From: Triticum aestivum | Lineage: Eukaryota; Streptophyta; Magnoliopsida; Poales; Poaceae | NCBI RefSeq assembly: GCF_018294505.1 | Contig: NC_057795.1 | Location: forward strand, 233,551,035 to 233,615,034 | Length of the DNA: 64,000 nucleotides | Reading direction: 5' to 3' | Shown: piece after piece, positions 45,372 to 56,228 of the stretch | Layout: the number at the start of each line of letters is the position of its first letter | Position numbering within the stretch: position 1 is the first letter of the stretch | Translations under genes and position numbers: made by a program | The notes under the pieces: model-generated | What the model was told of the DNA's origin: nothing | The model's database searches: none | The model's input: only the letters and a program-made list of their open reading frames with translations

Positions 45372-45936
45372 TACACAAGCCAACGCACTAACTCCATCCG
45401 ATCCAACTCATGCACATACGCGCACAGCATGGAGCACACAACGCACGTACACAATACGTGCATGCACACACCCTCGGCCGCAGAATGCATGTGAATAACG
45501 CATGCATGCGCACACACTCGGCTGCATGGAGGCGTGCGCCATCCGCGGCGACATCCGGTTCGTCGTGCTACGGCGAAGCTCGCACGCAACGGTGCATATG
45601 CATCTCTTACAGCACCTCTTTGCCGTCGTTGCTCAACTACTAGTCGGAGATGAAGACGACCGCAGCCTCGGCTTTAGAGCTAGCACCGATGGAAAAACAC
45701 GCACGCTGCACGCACACGAGCACATACGGAGTGCCCATGACATGGTGGTGGTGCGTCCCCAGTCGCCTCTACTCCTTCTGCGCACGTTGTCTATCAAGGC
45801 GGCTGCATGCTAATGATGATGTGGGCGAGATCTTCTAGGACTCAGATGATGACGAGGAAAATTATGAGACACAAGGTGACGTATACCGTCAAGGTCCATA
45901 GTCAAGGGGGTGCTAGCAAGTGCTTAGATGTGCTTA
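45372..45936. other. Unrecognised, partly gene-like segment
   Basis: A plus-strand frame at 45502-45813 includes RGDIRFVVLRRSSHATVHMH and LLVGDEDDRSLGF. It could be a captured exon fragment. I recognise no domain, and the composition (CACACG repeats just upstream) makes chance likely. Confidence 0.25.
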
Positions 45937-46147
45937 GAGCAAGTACAATAGAGTTGAGTCAGCGGGCTATATGGAATAAACAGTAGTATATTTCTGCTAA
46001 GTTGGAGGAAAGAGAAGAGGAGAGAGAAGGTAAGCGGGCTCTTCGTGAAGAGCTAGCTCTAGCACGTGCTCCTAGGCACTTTGTACATGTTGACTATAAG
46101 ATGGGCTGTAGGCTTATAGCCTGCAGCTGGCTATACTATTAATGCTC
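45937..46147. mobile_element. MITE-like element (211 bp)
   Basis: Ends GAGCAAGTACAATA and TATTAATGCTC are imperfect inverse repeats. The same start (GAGCAAGTGCAATA) recurs near 46660, indicating two members of one family. The family is probably a Tourist/PIF-Harbinger type, with a 3-bp TTA-like flank. Confidence 0.5.
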
Positions 46148-46285
46148 TTTAGATGAGGTGCTAAGTGCATTAAATGGCTTAGTAACTCAAGTGTTCAATG
46201 CGTAGGTGCTTAGTTTATTGGTGCCACATCATATTTTATGCCTACGTGGAAGGCTTGGCAGCTATACATGGTGGAGCACTAGGAG

Positions 46286-46870
46286 AGGCCAAGGCTGGTC
46301 ATAGTGGGGAGTAACTTGTACTGTAACATATTACTATGTTACTCTAAACATCTCTATAAACCAGAAAGCAGGGAGTAGTAACATAGACTTGTGTCATATG
46401 CAGAGTATGGGAGCACATGATAATTCCCCGTCCGAACCGATCCCAAGTTGGCTTCTCACCTTCTTGGCCCAACAAAAACCCCTCCCCTCTCCCGCGCGCG
46501 CTTCCCGCCCGGCGCCAGCTAAGCCCGCCGCTCCACATTGATGGCAAGTCAGGGCGACGCGACCTCTCACTGCTTCCGCCGTTGAAGCGGCGCGCCGACC
46601 GAGGGCACCGCCCGCTGCACGCCTGGCAATTCAGACTACACAGTGGATAGTAACTTTTAGAGCAAGTGCAATAATTAGATGACATAAGCAGGCTATAAGG
46701 ATTTGAATATAGTATTTATGCTTAGTTAAAGGAGAGAGAAGAGGAGAGAGAAGAGAAGCGATTGTAAACGTGTAGCCGGTTGTACTCCAACATACACTCT
46801 ACTTTGTGAGACAAAAGGTGGGGCCATTATTAATGATATTGTATTTATACTAAAGGGACTAACGGACGCC
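46286..46870. mobile_element. Cluster of truncated MITE-like sequences
   Basis: 46286-46400 starts GGCCAAGGCTGGTCATAGTG and continues GGGGAGTAACTTG with AGTAACATAG repeats, as in a common grass Tourist-like MITE. 46660-46870 is a relative of 45937-46147. A GC-rich segment, 46410-46640, lies between them without a supported product. Confidence 0.45.
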
Positions 46871-47119
46871 TTAATTACTCCATTTTTTGAGCCAAACCTT
46901 GGTGGGGCTATTATTGAATTTTTTTGAGCTATTATTGACTTGGACGTGGGGTTTGTGGGCCAAAGGCCTACTATTGTACTCCGACCTGACATGCTCTACC
47001 CTAGCCGCCGCTGTATCATATGGTTTCGCACCATTTCAGATCTTAGCGCTGCCACGCAATTCTTCTCCAGCCCTCCTTCCGGCGTGCACCGCGAGAAGGG
47101 ACAGCGGTCCTCCGAACCC

Positions 47120-48221
47120 CGCCTTTCATGATCCTGTACGGGAGAGGGGCGATCAGGTTTTTGGGGAGCACACTCCTGTGACTGCTGCCTGCGACGACTT
47201 CCTCAATGAAAGCCTTCTTCCCCGACCTCGGTAACCTCTTCATTAACGACATGAGTGACAACATCAACCACATCGGTTCTGCTCCCGCTGTACAATATGT
47301 GATTCTGTCCTCCTAGTTTAGTCCGCATCATTACTTTGATGTTTGCAATTGTCGTCATGATCTATTTACTACTGATTCAGATTAAATCTCATACTAAATT
47401 GCTCATATATTCAAGAATCCAATCCAAAAACCTGATCACAGGCAATTTACGCCGAGTGGTTTTGCTGCGCTTTTGAAGCCGCCTACTTTTAAGGAGGTGC
47501 AATATAAAAGGTGGCGCACAAGAGCAGTATATTGGTCTTAGATCATGTACTGCTATGACGGCACTAAGGGTAAGCCTGAGGGCAATCTTAATCCTACACA
47601 GCAGGAAGCTTTTCAGAACATGGATACCCTCTTCAAAGCCGCCCTGCTGAGTGTTCTTGACGATTCCATTGTGGATTCGTATATGTTGTTTGACAGTGGA
47701 AAAGACATGTGGGTTGCGCTCGAGGCCACGTTTGGGCCCTCAGGCGCTGGCAACGAGTTGTACGTCATGGAGCAATTCTGTGACTACAAGATGACTGATG
47801 AGCGCTCTGTTGTTCAGCAGACTCATGAGATACAGTCACTCTTTAAGGAACTTGAGTACTTTAAGTGTGTGTTCCCGACAAATTTGTTGCTGGGACCATC
47901 ATTGCCAAGCTTCCACCTTCGTGGAACGATTTTGCTACTTCTCTGAAAAACAAGAGACATGAGTTTTCTGTTTTGGATCTCATTAGCACTCTTGATTTTG
48001 AGGAGAAGGCGAGAGCAAAAGACACACGTGCTCGGGTCACCGAGGGAGCTTCTAGTGCCCAGATGGTACACGAGAAGAACTTCCAGCTCAACCAGCCCCA
48101 AAACAACAAGAACAAATCTCAGGGGAAAGGCAAGTTTGATGCAAAGAACAAGCCGTCACATTCTACCAACTTCAAGAAAAATTCTCATAACGGGAAGGGA
48201 TACAAACCCCAATTTTGGTAG
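47120..48221 (+). pseudogene. gag: Copia-type gag fragment
   Basis: A leader at about 47120-47270 (GATCAGGTTTTTGGGGAGC) precedes a gag frame beginning near 47440 (FTPSGFAALLKPPTF, EVQYKRWRTRAVYW). A TAG at 47539-47541 interrupts it. The frame 47545-47870 (NMDTLFKAALLSVLDDSIVD, MWVALEATFGPSGAGNELYV) is followed by a one-base shift near 47867, then PDKFVAGTIIAKLPPSWNDF and a basic Asn/Lys-rich tail to 48221. This is a UBN2-type gag. No protease or pol follows and no LTRs are visible, so it is a truncated copy. Confidence 0.8.
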
Positions 48222-48900
48222 CACCGCACAAAATTTATATGGCTGCATCTACCTGCTATCAGCTAACCTCATGGTGCTCCAGGTATTCCTACATTCGTAA
48301 CTAGGTACAATGACCACCGCAAGATGAAATTAGCCTATTCGTACGTTGACTTGCTGAATGCAATGCGGGACGATCGTGTCATGTGTGGAGGAGCAAATAG
48401 TGCAGCCGAAGGTGGAAATCAACCAAGTACTTATGAAATTATATGTAATCTTCCTCAGGCAGGTCAGTATCCCCTTCGTCCAGATGATCGTGTTTTGTCA
48501 TGCCGAGCTATTGATATGTGCTACTGTTTTGCAACACCGTTTAAGTATAGCTACTGTTTTCCTATCTTTTCAGATTCAGGACAATGAATATGATATTAGG
48601 GGAACTGCACAATATGGACCCATGTTGAGTCATCTCTATTGCCTCATGTGTTTGCTGCAAATGTGTCAGCATCAATTGCAAGATGAGGCAGCTAGCTAGC
48701 TGTGGAGTTTCCAACATGCTCAAAGTGCTCGCAACATTGAGAAGAAACAAGCATGCCCAGGAAATTAATGCGTGCGCAGGGAGGCCCTTTGCTCAGAGAA
48801 GCATCGATCGATTTTCTTTATTTCCACACCTTCTCACAGTTTTGTACATTGGTTATAGTATGGTGAATCATTGAGATGCATAGACATGCTGATCTTTTGT
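48222..48900 (+). other. Gene-like fragments downstream of the gag piece
   Basis: 48268-48470 reads GAPGIPTFVTRYNDHRKM and then KLAYSYVDLLNAMRDDRV without stops; I do not recognise it. A possible intron (GTCAGT near 48464 to TTTTCAG at about 48572) leads to 48575-48700, which shares blocks with 40735-41000. These may be exons of one captured gene whose tail occurs twice in element E. Confidence 0.35.
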
Positions 48901-49149
48901 TCTTCTGAATGTTAGTTTAATGTGAGTGTCTGCATCCAGTACCGTATCCTCTAATTTGGTGGATGCACACAGAGAAAATAAATTTCCTTAATTTACTCCA
49001 TAACCACCCTATTAAATAGGCCTAGTAACAAACCAGGCGCATGCAGTGGCCGGCGGGCACATGCATCCTGCATGCATGGCCAGTCATGCAGCAACGCAAA
49101 AGAAGAGAGCGGTTCTTGGGAAAAAGCGAGTAGTTAGTGCAGCGGGCCT

Positions 49150-49156
49150 TATAAAC
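49150..49156 (+). promoter_or_regulatory. Putative TATA box of the F-box/FBD pseudogene
   Basis: TATAAAC within GGCCTTATAAACACGAAC lies about 245 bp before the ATG at 49398, with a C/T-rich leader between. RY-type CATGCATG motifs occur just upstream near 49070-49090. Confidence 0.5.
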
Positions 49157-49397
49157 ACGAACAGCTTGCTCTCCCGCTTCCGTCTCCCCACCCAATTCCC
49201 CCCACTCCCCAATCTTCCTCACTCGTCTAGAAAACCCCGCTCACCTTCTTCCTCACTCGTATAGAAAACGCCCGCTCCTCTTCTTCCACTCCTACAGAAA
49301 TCCCCAGCCCTCCTTCTTCCCCACTCGCACTGCCACTAGGCTCATCTCTGGCTACTCTGCTCAAACCCGTGAGCTCAGCGCGACGCCCACAAGGAAA

Positions 49398-51300
49398 ATG
49401 GTGTCGGCTGGCCCCAACCCCAAGAAGATGAGGCTCCCGCCATCGACGACGCTGGATGTAGATNNNNNNNNNNNNNNNNNNNNNNNNNNNNNNNNNNNNN
49501 NNNNNNNNNNNNNNNNNNNNNNNNNNNNNNNNNNNNNNNNNNNNNNNNNNNNNNNNNNNNNNNNNNNNNNNNNNNNNNNNNNNNNNNNNNNNNNNNNNNN
49601 NNNNNNNNNNNNNNNNNNNNNNNNNNNNNNNNNNNNNNNNNNNNNNNNNNNNNNNNNNNNNNNNNNNNNNNNNNNNNNNCCGGATCTAAGGAACCGATAG
49701 AATCTCCGGTGGACCGCATCAGCGATCTCCCGGACGTCATCCTTGAGGAGATCATCTCGCTTCTCTCCACCAAGGATTGCTGCTGCACACAAGTCATCTC
49801 AACTCGGTGGCGCCCTCTATGGCGCACCACGCCCCTCAATCTCGACTGTCGTTAGATATCTGTCCTTCCTGAATTTGATCTCATCAGAGCCATTGTCTCT
49901 TCTCACCAGCAGGGCCCCGTTCAATGCCTCTGCATCCCGACAAGCTACCTGCTGTCCATACCTCGCAAGGTGGACGCTTGGCTGACATCCCCTGAATTCG
50001 GAAAACTCTAGCAGTTTGAGTTCTACCATTACCACGAAAGTTTCATACCACGAACATACCAAGAATTCGTGCCCAACAATGTTGTCCATCTCATGGTTTT
50101 CCTCCTCTCTCCACACCGCCACCTTCGCCCGGTGCCATCTACCAGACGATCTGGTACAAATGCTTTGACTCCCACTGCTAAAAAGAGTTCCGCTTGTGGT
50201 GGTTTATCTGTCGGAGGCCTCACTGCACAACATCATCCACTCCAGTTGCCCTGCCCTAGAGCGCTTGCTGATTGTTTTGGGAATAGAAATCGGTATCAGT
50301 TGTCTCCAAATAAAGTCGCCTCACCTTAAAAGCATTGGAATTTGTTTTGAAGGACAACAACTCATCATCGAAGATGCCCCTTCACTTGAAAGGTTGCTCC
50401 TTCATAATTGTTATACACCTTCAGAAATAACTGTTGTCTCTGCGCCAAAACTGGAGACCTTCGATGTAATTTGTGACCCGTTTAATAATCACAAGGAGTT
50501 GGTGTTTGGCTCCTCACCTTTTCAGGTACCGTATATTATCATCTACACATTTGTAATCATATGCTGCATTTTTCATTTGTGCGCATAAGTTTTATATCAT
50601 CTTGGAGTATACTTTGGGTACTAATATTATGTTATATGCTCAATGAAGAGTTCGTCCATTGATAGTCTATCAATGCTGCTGGATTCTATCAAGATCATAT
50701 ATATCAGAATGTATAGTTTTGATCTGGGCATAATTATTGGCTTGCTACGATGCTTTCGATCTCTGGAGAATTTATACATAGAGGTGATGATTTCATGCAC
50801 ATTGAAAGCCCGTATATATTGTACTAGAATTAACTGTTCAGCTGTCGTTCTTTCGACCTACTCTTTTTTCAGACCTTAACTGTTTTCAATCTTCATGTCT
50901 ACTTAGGCAGAACCACATGGAGAAAAACATATAACCAATCGTTGGCGTAAGAAGCACAAGGATTTTCTCAGTTCTCATGACATTAGTTTGAGGACAATAA
51001 CGATGAGACGATATGCATCCAACCAGGCAAACAGAAGCTTTGTCACATTCTTCCTGTTGAATGCGAGGTTACTATTGTCTTTGAGGCTTAATTTTTATAG
51101 CAAGAGATTTCTCACGGACGAACATGTTGAACAGCAAAAAAAGAAGTTTCATGTGGACAAATGGGCTTCTAAACGTGCTCGGCTTCTATTTACAAAAAGT
51201 TGTAGACATCCTAAAAAATAATCCACAGGATGTTGATATTATGGATCAGACTGATCCATTTGTTTGTGACTGCAAAAAAGAATGGTTGGGTTTTGTCTAA
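49398..51300 (+). pseudogene. F-box/LRR/FBD protein pseudogene
   Basis: The ATG at 49398 (MVSAGPNPKKMRLPP) leads into a 216-base gap. After it comes an F-box: [19 protein letters not shown] then TRWRPLWR, at 49707-49830. LRR-like text follows (LTSPEFGKL; CPALERLL; SPHLKSIGICFEGQQL; LERLLLHNC) up to a donor at 50526. A second exon covers about 50640-50783 (CFRSLENLYIE). A third starts at 50911 after ACTTAGGCAG and encodes an FBD-like end (HITNRWRKKHKDFL, SHDISLRTITM), with a last frame to TAA at 51298-51300 (CKKEWLGFV). Lesions: TAG near 49854, TAG near 50008, a TGA near 50167 with shifts, and a shift near 51200. F-box proteins of this type are ubiquitin-ligase adaptors; this copy is inactive. 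Confidence 0.78.
49464..49679. other. Assembly gap (216 N)
   Basis: Unknown bases between the first codons and the F-box of the pseudogene. Confidence 0.99.
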
Positions 51301-52486
51301 AAATTTGATGAACAATTAATCCTTTGGCTTTTTGTACCATTTGTATGCTTGACTTGCATGTTGTTGCCCTCGTACTCCCCTCCACCTACCACTACACTGC
51401 CGCATCTTCCATGGCTGATGTTCGTTCCCGTCTGAGGCCTTGCCGTCGTTCTCCGCCTTGGTTAGCTCGATATGCTCGCCGCCGTCTGGTGTTGTCAACA
51501 TGGTTAACTACCAAGAGGAATCAGGAGAGGACTGTACGTGGAGAGGCTGACAGTAGGGACCCACCAGGGTCATTGCATTTTGCAAGCAGGTGGCTCGTTA
51601 TTACAAGCCAAAACAATACTTCCTCCTAATTGTTTGACAACTAGGTTCCACGCCATTGTCAATGTAGTCAATAAATGAGAAAATTACACAACGAGCGGAT
51701 AACACCAGGGACCCAGCAGCTCGCCCAGTTGTTTTTTAGTTTCAGAGACGGAGCTCAACTGCGCGCTGTGCGGGGGCTGTGGCCCATCTAGCCCATGCTT
51801 ATGCTTTTATTAAGCACATGGCGAGCCCAGTTGATATTTTTTTCGTTCTGAAATTGGCTAGCCCAGTTCTTTTTTTTGGAGAGTACCAAAACCGAGGCCT
51901 ACTTGCTTTTCTCAGCCCTGCTGAGCTGCAAATCTTTCAAGACGAGGAGGGATAAGAAACGGGCTTCCATAGGAAATGGGCTATAAGTTGTAAGAAATGG
52001 GTTGTAAATTTTTAAACCAAAGCCTACCGGCAATTGCATTAAAATATCATTTTTTCAGGATTTCTCTACTCTCTACTCTTATAAAAACCAAAGCCAACTG
52101 GCAATTACATTAAAATATCATCTTTTCACCCACAAGATAAACTACTCATACAAATGCATCTTCATGTTTCGTGCAACGAACGGGCATCTTGGTAGTTAAG
52201 ATTCTAAATTTCATTCATTTTTTTGCGGAGAATTTTTTTTTAATTTTATTTTGATATAATCTTTTGAAAACTATTTTTAACGTGACTCGAAATTTCGTGA
52301 TTAAAAGAGTTCGGACCCCACCGAAATATGCAAAATTTTGTTGAATTTTTTAGCAGTGCCCAGAATATATGGTCTGTAATGCTAATAAAAAGAATATGGG
52401 CTTCAAATATCATTAAGAATTAGCAAATGGGCTGTAAATTATTGAAAATAATGGCTAATGGGTTGTATGCTATTTTCCACAGATTT
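51301..52486. other. Right interior of element E
   Basis: AT-rich with scattered GGCCCA/TGGGCT motifs. 51360-51620 resembles, in degraded form, parts of the tandem repeat that follows (TGTTGTCAACATGGTTAAC, GGCTGACAGTAGGGACCCA). 52020-52130 contains a short repeat of AAAACCAAAGCC text. No gene is supported. Confidence 0.45.
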
Positions 52487-53690
52487 GGAGGCTGACTTCT
52501 GGGCCTACTAGGTTGACGATGTCGCTGTCCTAAATTTTTTTTGACGCGTGCGCAAGGCTTTGTCAACCTAGTCAACACACAGCAGTGACTGTTGGATGTC
52601 CATCCAACAGCCGCCATGGTTCTTCAATCTCTGATCTTCCTGCTCCAGCCGCCCAAACCAGCACCGGCGGGACTGCCTGCTCCCTCCTCCCGTGGTTGGA
52701 TGTGCTACCGCCAGGCCATCCCTCTAACCACCCACACATCATGTTATTTTCCGGCGATGTCAGCCTCACCCCGCAGCCGACCAGTCAGTGCTTGTTCTCC
52801 CCTCAGCGTGGGCATCTGCTGCAGTGGCTTCGCTGGCTCCAGGTGGTTCTCTTCCTGGGCCCCGCCCTCGTCCATCACGTTTTTGCTCTCGGCGTGGCGA
52901 GGTCAACATGGTCAACAAACAATAGCCATCAGAAGAGGCGGACAGTAAGGGCCCACACAGGAAAATGCCTCCTTATTACGCGCAAAATAATGATTCCTCC
53001 ACCTGATAGCTGGGACCCACCAGAAGGGTCTCTGTATTTCGTGAAAAAACGTCCCCCCGCTGTTAGCTCGGACCCATCGGAAATGCCTCCTTATTACGCA
53101 CAAAAAAATGAATACTCCCCCTGCTAGCTGGGACTCACCTTGGTGGGAGGCTGACTTGTGGGCCTACTAAGTTTACGGGGACGGAGGGCTTTGTCAACTT
53201 AGTCAATATGAACGACTCTAGCTCCAGTGACCGTACGATGTCCATCCAACGACCGTAGTGCTTCTTCAACCTCTGGTCTTCGTGCTCCAGCTGCCCAAAG
53301 CAGCACCGGTCGTGTCGCGTGCTCCTGCCTCCCGTGGCCGGTTGTGATGCCGCGGAGGCCTCACCGCCCCCTACTACTCCCACCGCTGGCCAGGCCATCC
53401 CTCTACTCACCAACACCCCCTGTTATTCTGTGGCGATGGCAGCCTCACCCTCATACTCCTCTTCGCGTGGGCATCCATTGCTGCGTCTTCCCCGGCTCCA
53501 CGTCGTCCCCTTCCTAGGCCTCGTCGTCGTCCACCGCCGTGGTGCTCTCGCTGCAGCGTGGTCAATATGGTCAACGATCAACTTCCATCGGAAGAGTACT
53601 GTGCGTGGAAAGGCTGACAGCTGGGTCCATGATGGCCGCAAGGAAGTGCCTCCTTATTACGTGCAAAAAAATTATTCCTCCACCTGACAG
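52487..53690. repeat. Tandem repeat, about 655-bp unit (two copies plus a degraded one)
   Basis: GGAGGCTGACTTCTGGGCC at 52487 recurs as GGAGGCTGACTTGTGGGCC at 53144, and TGTCCATCCAAC at 52597 recurs at 53240. Both units continue through a GC-rich middle and end with CCTCCTTATTACG. A third, degraded unit lies upstream near 51360-51620. Confidence 0.7.
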
Positions 53691-53740
53691 CGGGGACCCA
53701 CCGGACGGGCCACCATATTTCGCGAAAAAATGTTTCCCCC

Positions 53741-53930
53741 TGACTGCTGGGACCCACAGCTACACCTTCGCATGCAAGGAAGTGCGTCCGGGCAAAAAAA
53801 TCGATTCGCCCCCTGACTGCTGGGACCCACCAGCTACATCTTCGCACGCAAGGAAGTGCGTTCGGGCAAAAAAAACGATTCACCCCCTGACTGTTGGGAC
53901 CCACCAGCTACATCTTCGCACGCAAGTGCC
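53741..53930. repeat. Tandem repeat, 73-74 bp unit
   Basis: Units start TGACTGCTGGGACCCAC at 53741, 53814 and 53888, each followed by AGCTACATCTTCGCACGCAA text and a run of A. Confidence 0.8.
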
Positions 53931-54289
53931 TGACAGTCGGGACCCACCTGGTCGAAGCGTACATAGCGTTGTCATTCTAGTCGCGAACGTGTACATACAT
54001 ACTGGTCGTTGTAGAGGCACACACGTGTCGTAGTAGAGGCGCGCACGTAGGATGTACACGTATGTATAGCGGCGAGGGTGCAAGAAAGAAATACGGCCAC
54101 GTACGTACATACGGGCAGGGTCTCGAACGCCTACTCGCGCATACGTACATGGCTGGGTCGGAATGGAGAAACAGCGTCGTCGTCGTGTTCATGGGGAGGC
54201 AACGGATGCGTCGTGTTCATGGGGAGGCAATGGAACGTGTCGTGTAGCAACGGAACGCGTGGGAGCCAACCGGCTTGGACGGAACAGCA

Positions 54290-54660
54290 GATGGAAACGA
54301 GGCCTGGCGTACCGCAGAATGGAGGAAACGGCCTTGTGTTTGACCGGCCACGTTTGGAACGGGGTCCTGTTGATCGGGAGGGGTGTGGCGTACCGCAAAA
54401 TGGAGGAAACGGACCTTCTATGGTTGAAACGGGGGTCCTCTTGATTGGGAGGGGTGTGGCGTACCACAAAACGGACGAAACGGACCTCCTACGGTCGAAA
54501 CGGGGGTCCTGTTCATCAGGAGGGGTGTGGCATACCGCAAAACAGACGAAACGGACTTGTGTTGGAGCGCTATGGTCGAAACAGGGGTCCTGTTCATCGG
54601 GAGGGGTGTGGCGTACCGCAAAACGGGACTCCACGGGATACTGTTCATCTCCACTGTCGA
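54290..54660. repeat. Tandem repeat, 71-81 bp unit
   Basis: AGGGGTGTGGCGTACCGCAA recurs at 54379, 54450, 54521 and 54602, between GGGGTCCTGTTCATC and CGGACGAAACGGAC segments. Confidence 0.8.
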
Positions 54661-54719
54661 CCTCCTCCAGCCTCCACGGGCTACCGTCGACCTCCTCCAG
54701 CCTCCACGGGCTCCTGTTC

Positions 54720-55160
54720 ATCCAGCCTCCACCGCGCGCTACTCCATCAGCTACTGTTCAACCACCCCTCCACCATCTACTATTCATCCAGCCCTCCACC
54801 GTCTACTGTTCATCCAGCCATCCACCGTCTACTATTCATCCAGCCCTCCACACCACGGGGTCCTGTTCAACCACCCCTCCATGGCCACCACTCCACCGTC
54901 TATTGTTCATCCAGCCCTCCACACCACGGGTCCTGTTCATCCAGAGGCATCGCCGCCGCTCACTTGTCATCCAACCCCCCCTGCAACGCTCACTGTTCAT
55001 CCAATCGATCGGCTTCAATTAGCAGCATAGCGAAGGAATCGCTCCATCGGGTTCAGTTAACAGCCATCGATCGATCGCTCGGGTTCAGTAACGCGTAGCC
55101 TGCAGTGCAATCGCTCGGGTTCAGTTAGAGCACAACGCCTCGCTCGGGTTCAGTTAGAGC
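54720..55160. repeat. Two short tandem arrays near the right end of E
   Basis: 54720-54960 repeats TACTGTTCATCCAGCCCTCC with about 29-bp spacing. 55040-55160 repeats TCGCTCGGGTTCAGTTAGAG about four times. Such subterminal arrays are typical of CACTA ends. Confidence 0.7.
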
Positions 55161-55483
55161 CAACTCCTCGCACGTGTACGAGAGAAACGTGCATCGCTCG
55201 GCCCCCGACCTCCCACCGTAACCGGCAACTCCCCGAAATTTTCCTCCCCCTCGCTTCTACCACGGTTTTTTCCGTCATGGACGGCCCAAAGAATGTCATG
55301 TAGTTGCGTCTCCGGACCGCCCAGGACGAAAAGCCCATTTTCTGTCATGATTTTTTGTCATAGAAGTAGGAACCCACCACATGTATGATGATACCGGGTT
55401 TTGTCACAATTATCGTCATAGAAGTGTCATGTGTATGACAGAAAAAAAATTCGTTCGGCCCAAAATGTCACAGATGTGTCTTC

Positions 55484-55494
55484 TTTTTGTAGTG
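55484..55494. repeat. Right terminal inverted repeat of element E
   Basis: TTTTTGTAGTG is the exact inverse of CACTACAAAAA at 30210-30220. The adjacent 55250-55480 has GTCAT and ATAGAAGTG motifs that also occur near the left end. Confidence 0.9.
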
Positions 55495-55497
55495 TCG
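55495..55497. repeat. Target-site duplication (right) of element E
   Basis: TCG, equal to 30207-30209. Confidence 0.85.
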
Positions 55498-56101
55498 GTG
55501 GGACCGATTCGCTCACTTCGGTGGGACCGAAGCATTCCAAAAAGGAAACAGGGAGTTTGCATTGCAGACTCGGTGGGACTGATCGCTCATTTTGGTGAGA
55601 CCGAAACGTTAAGAAGGGAAACGGAGAATTTTCAATCCCATCTCGGTGAGACCGAGATCCCTATCAGTGAAACCGAACTGATTAGGGTTTGTGGCAGTGG
55701 CTATGTCAAATGAACTCGGTGGCGCCGGATATATCAAATCCATGGGGCTGAGTTTAACTTTTAGGTTTAGGACATATGTGGAAATGAGAAAGTGGTTGAG
55801 GGTTTTTGAGCATATCACTAAGCATTTTGATCAAGTAAGCCATTAAGCAACACCTCATCCCCTTTTAATAGTATTGGCTTTCCTATGGACTCAATGTGAT
55901 CTTGGATCACTAAAAAGAAAATGTAGAGCCTTGAGCTTGTTGCCAATATGTGTCCTTAGCATTTTGAGGGCTCCACATGTCTAGTCCATGCCATGCCAAT
56001 CATTGAACTTTCTGAAATGATCATCTTTAAAGAGGATTAGTTCAATGAGCTATATATTGTTAAGAATTACCAAAACCACCCACGGATTAGTTGTAGTTTC
56101 A
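55498..56101 (-). repeat. Element C 5' LTR, part 2
   Basis: It continues the LTR interrupted at 30209, with many more TCGGT...ACCGA units (55495-55690). On the minus strand it starts TGAAACTACAACTAATCC at 56101, a plausible LTR start. The flank GATAG (56102-56106) would be the target-site copy, whose partner lies outside the window. Confidence 0.7.
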
Positions 56102-56228
56102 GATAGGCGCAGTCTATAATAGGGTTAATAGGCTATGGCATTTTGTAATCAATAGCAAACTAAATTAAGCCAAGCAATGTAATTGAACAATTTTGCAATA
56201 AGTGGCTAACTAAAATTTCGAGAAGCAG
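56102..56228. other. Flank between element C and element F
   Basis: 127 bp of AT-rich sequence into which C, and later F, inserted. No feature recognised. Confidence 0.45.

Larger units (their letters stand above)
30210..55494. mobile_element. Element E: 25.3-kb CACTA (En/Spm) DNA transposon with acquired sequences
   Basis: The ends are CACTACAAAAA at 30210-30220 and the exact inverse TTTTTGTAGTG at 55484-55494, with a 3-bp TCG duplication, the signature of CACTA elements. From the left it holds a subterminal array (30600-31480), a minus-strand multi-exon gene (31788-37526), mixed sequence with pseudogenes and MITEs (37.9-51.3 kb) and a tandem-repeat-rich right end (52.5-55.5 kb). I find no TnpD-type transposase in the window, so E is probably nonautonomous. 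Only the left 7.6 kb can be compared with copy F. The size is large even for CACTA elements, and later insertions have added to it. Confidence 0.85.
26476..56101 (-). mobile_element. Element C: copia-type element, remnant, interrupted by A and E
   Basis: It consists of an internal region with gag on the minus strand (26476-29165) and one LTR (29166-30209 continued at 55498-56101). The rest of the element lay to the left and was displaced by element A at 26476. The LTR is about 1.65 kb once E is removed. No protease, RT or integrase is visible in what remains, so autonomy cannot be judged. Confidence 0.75.
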
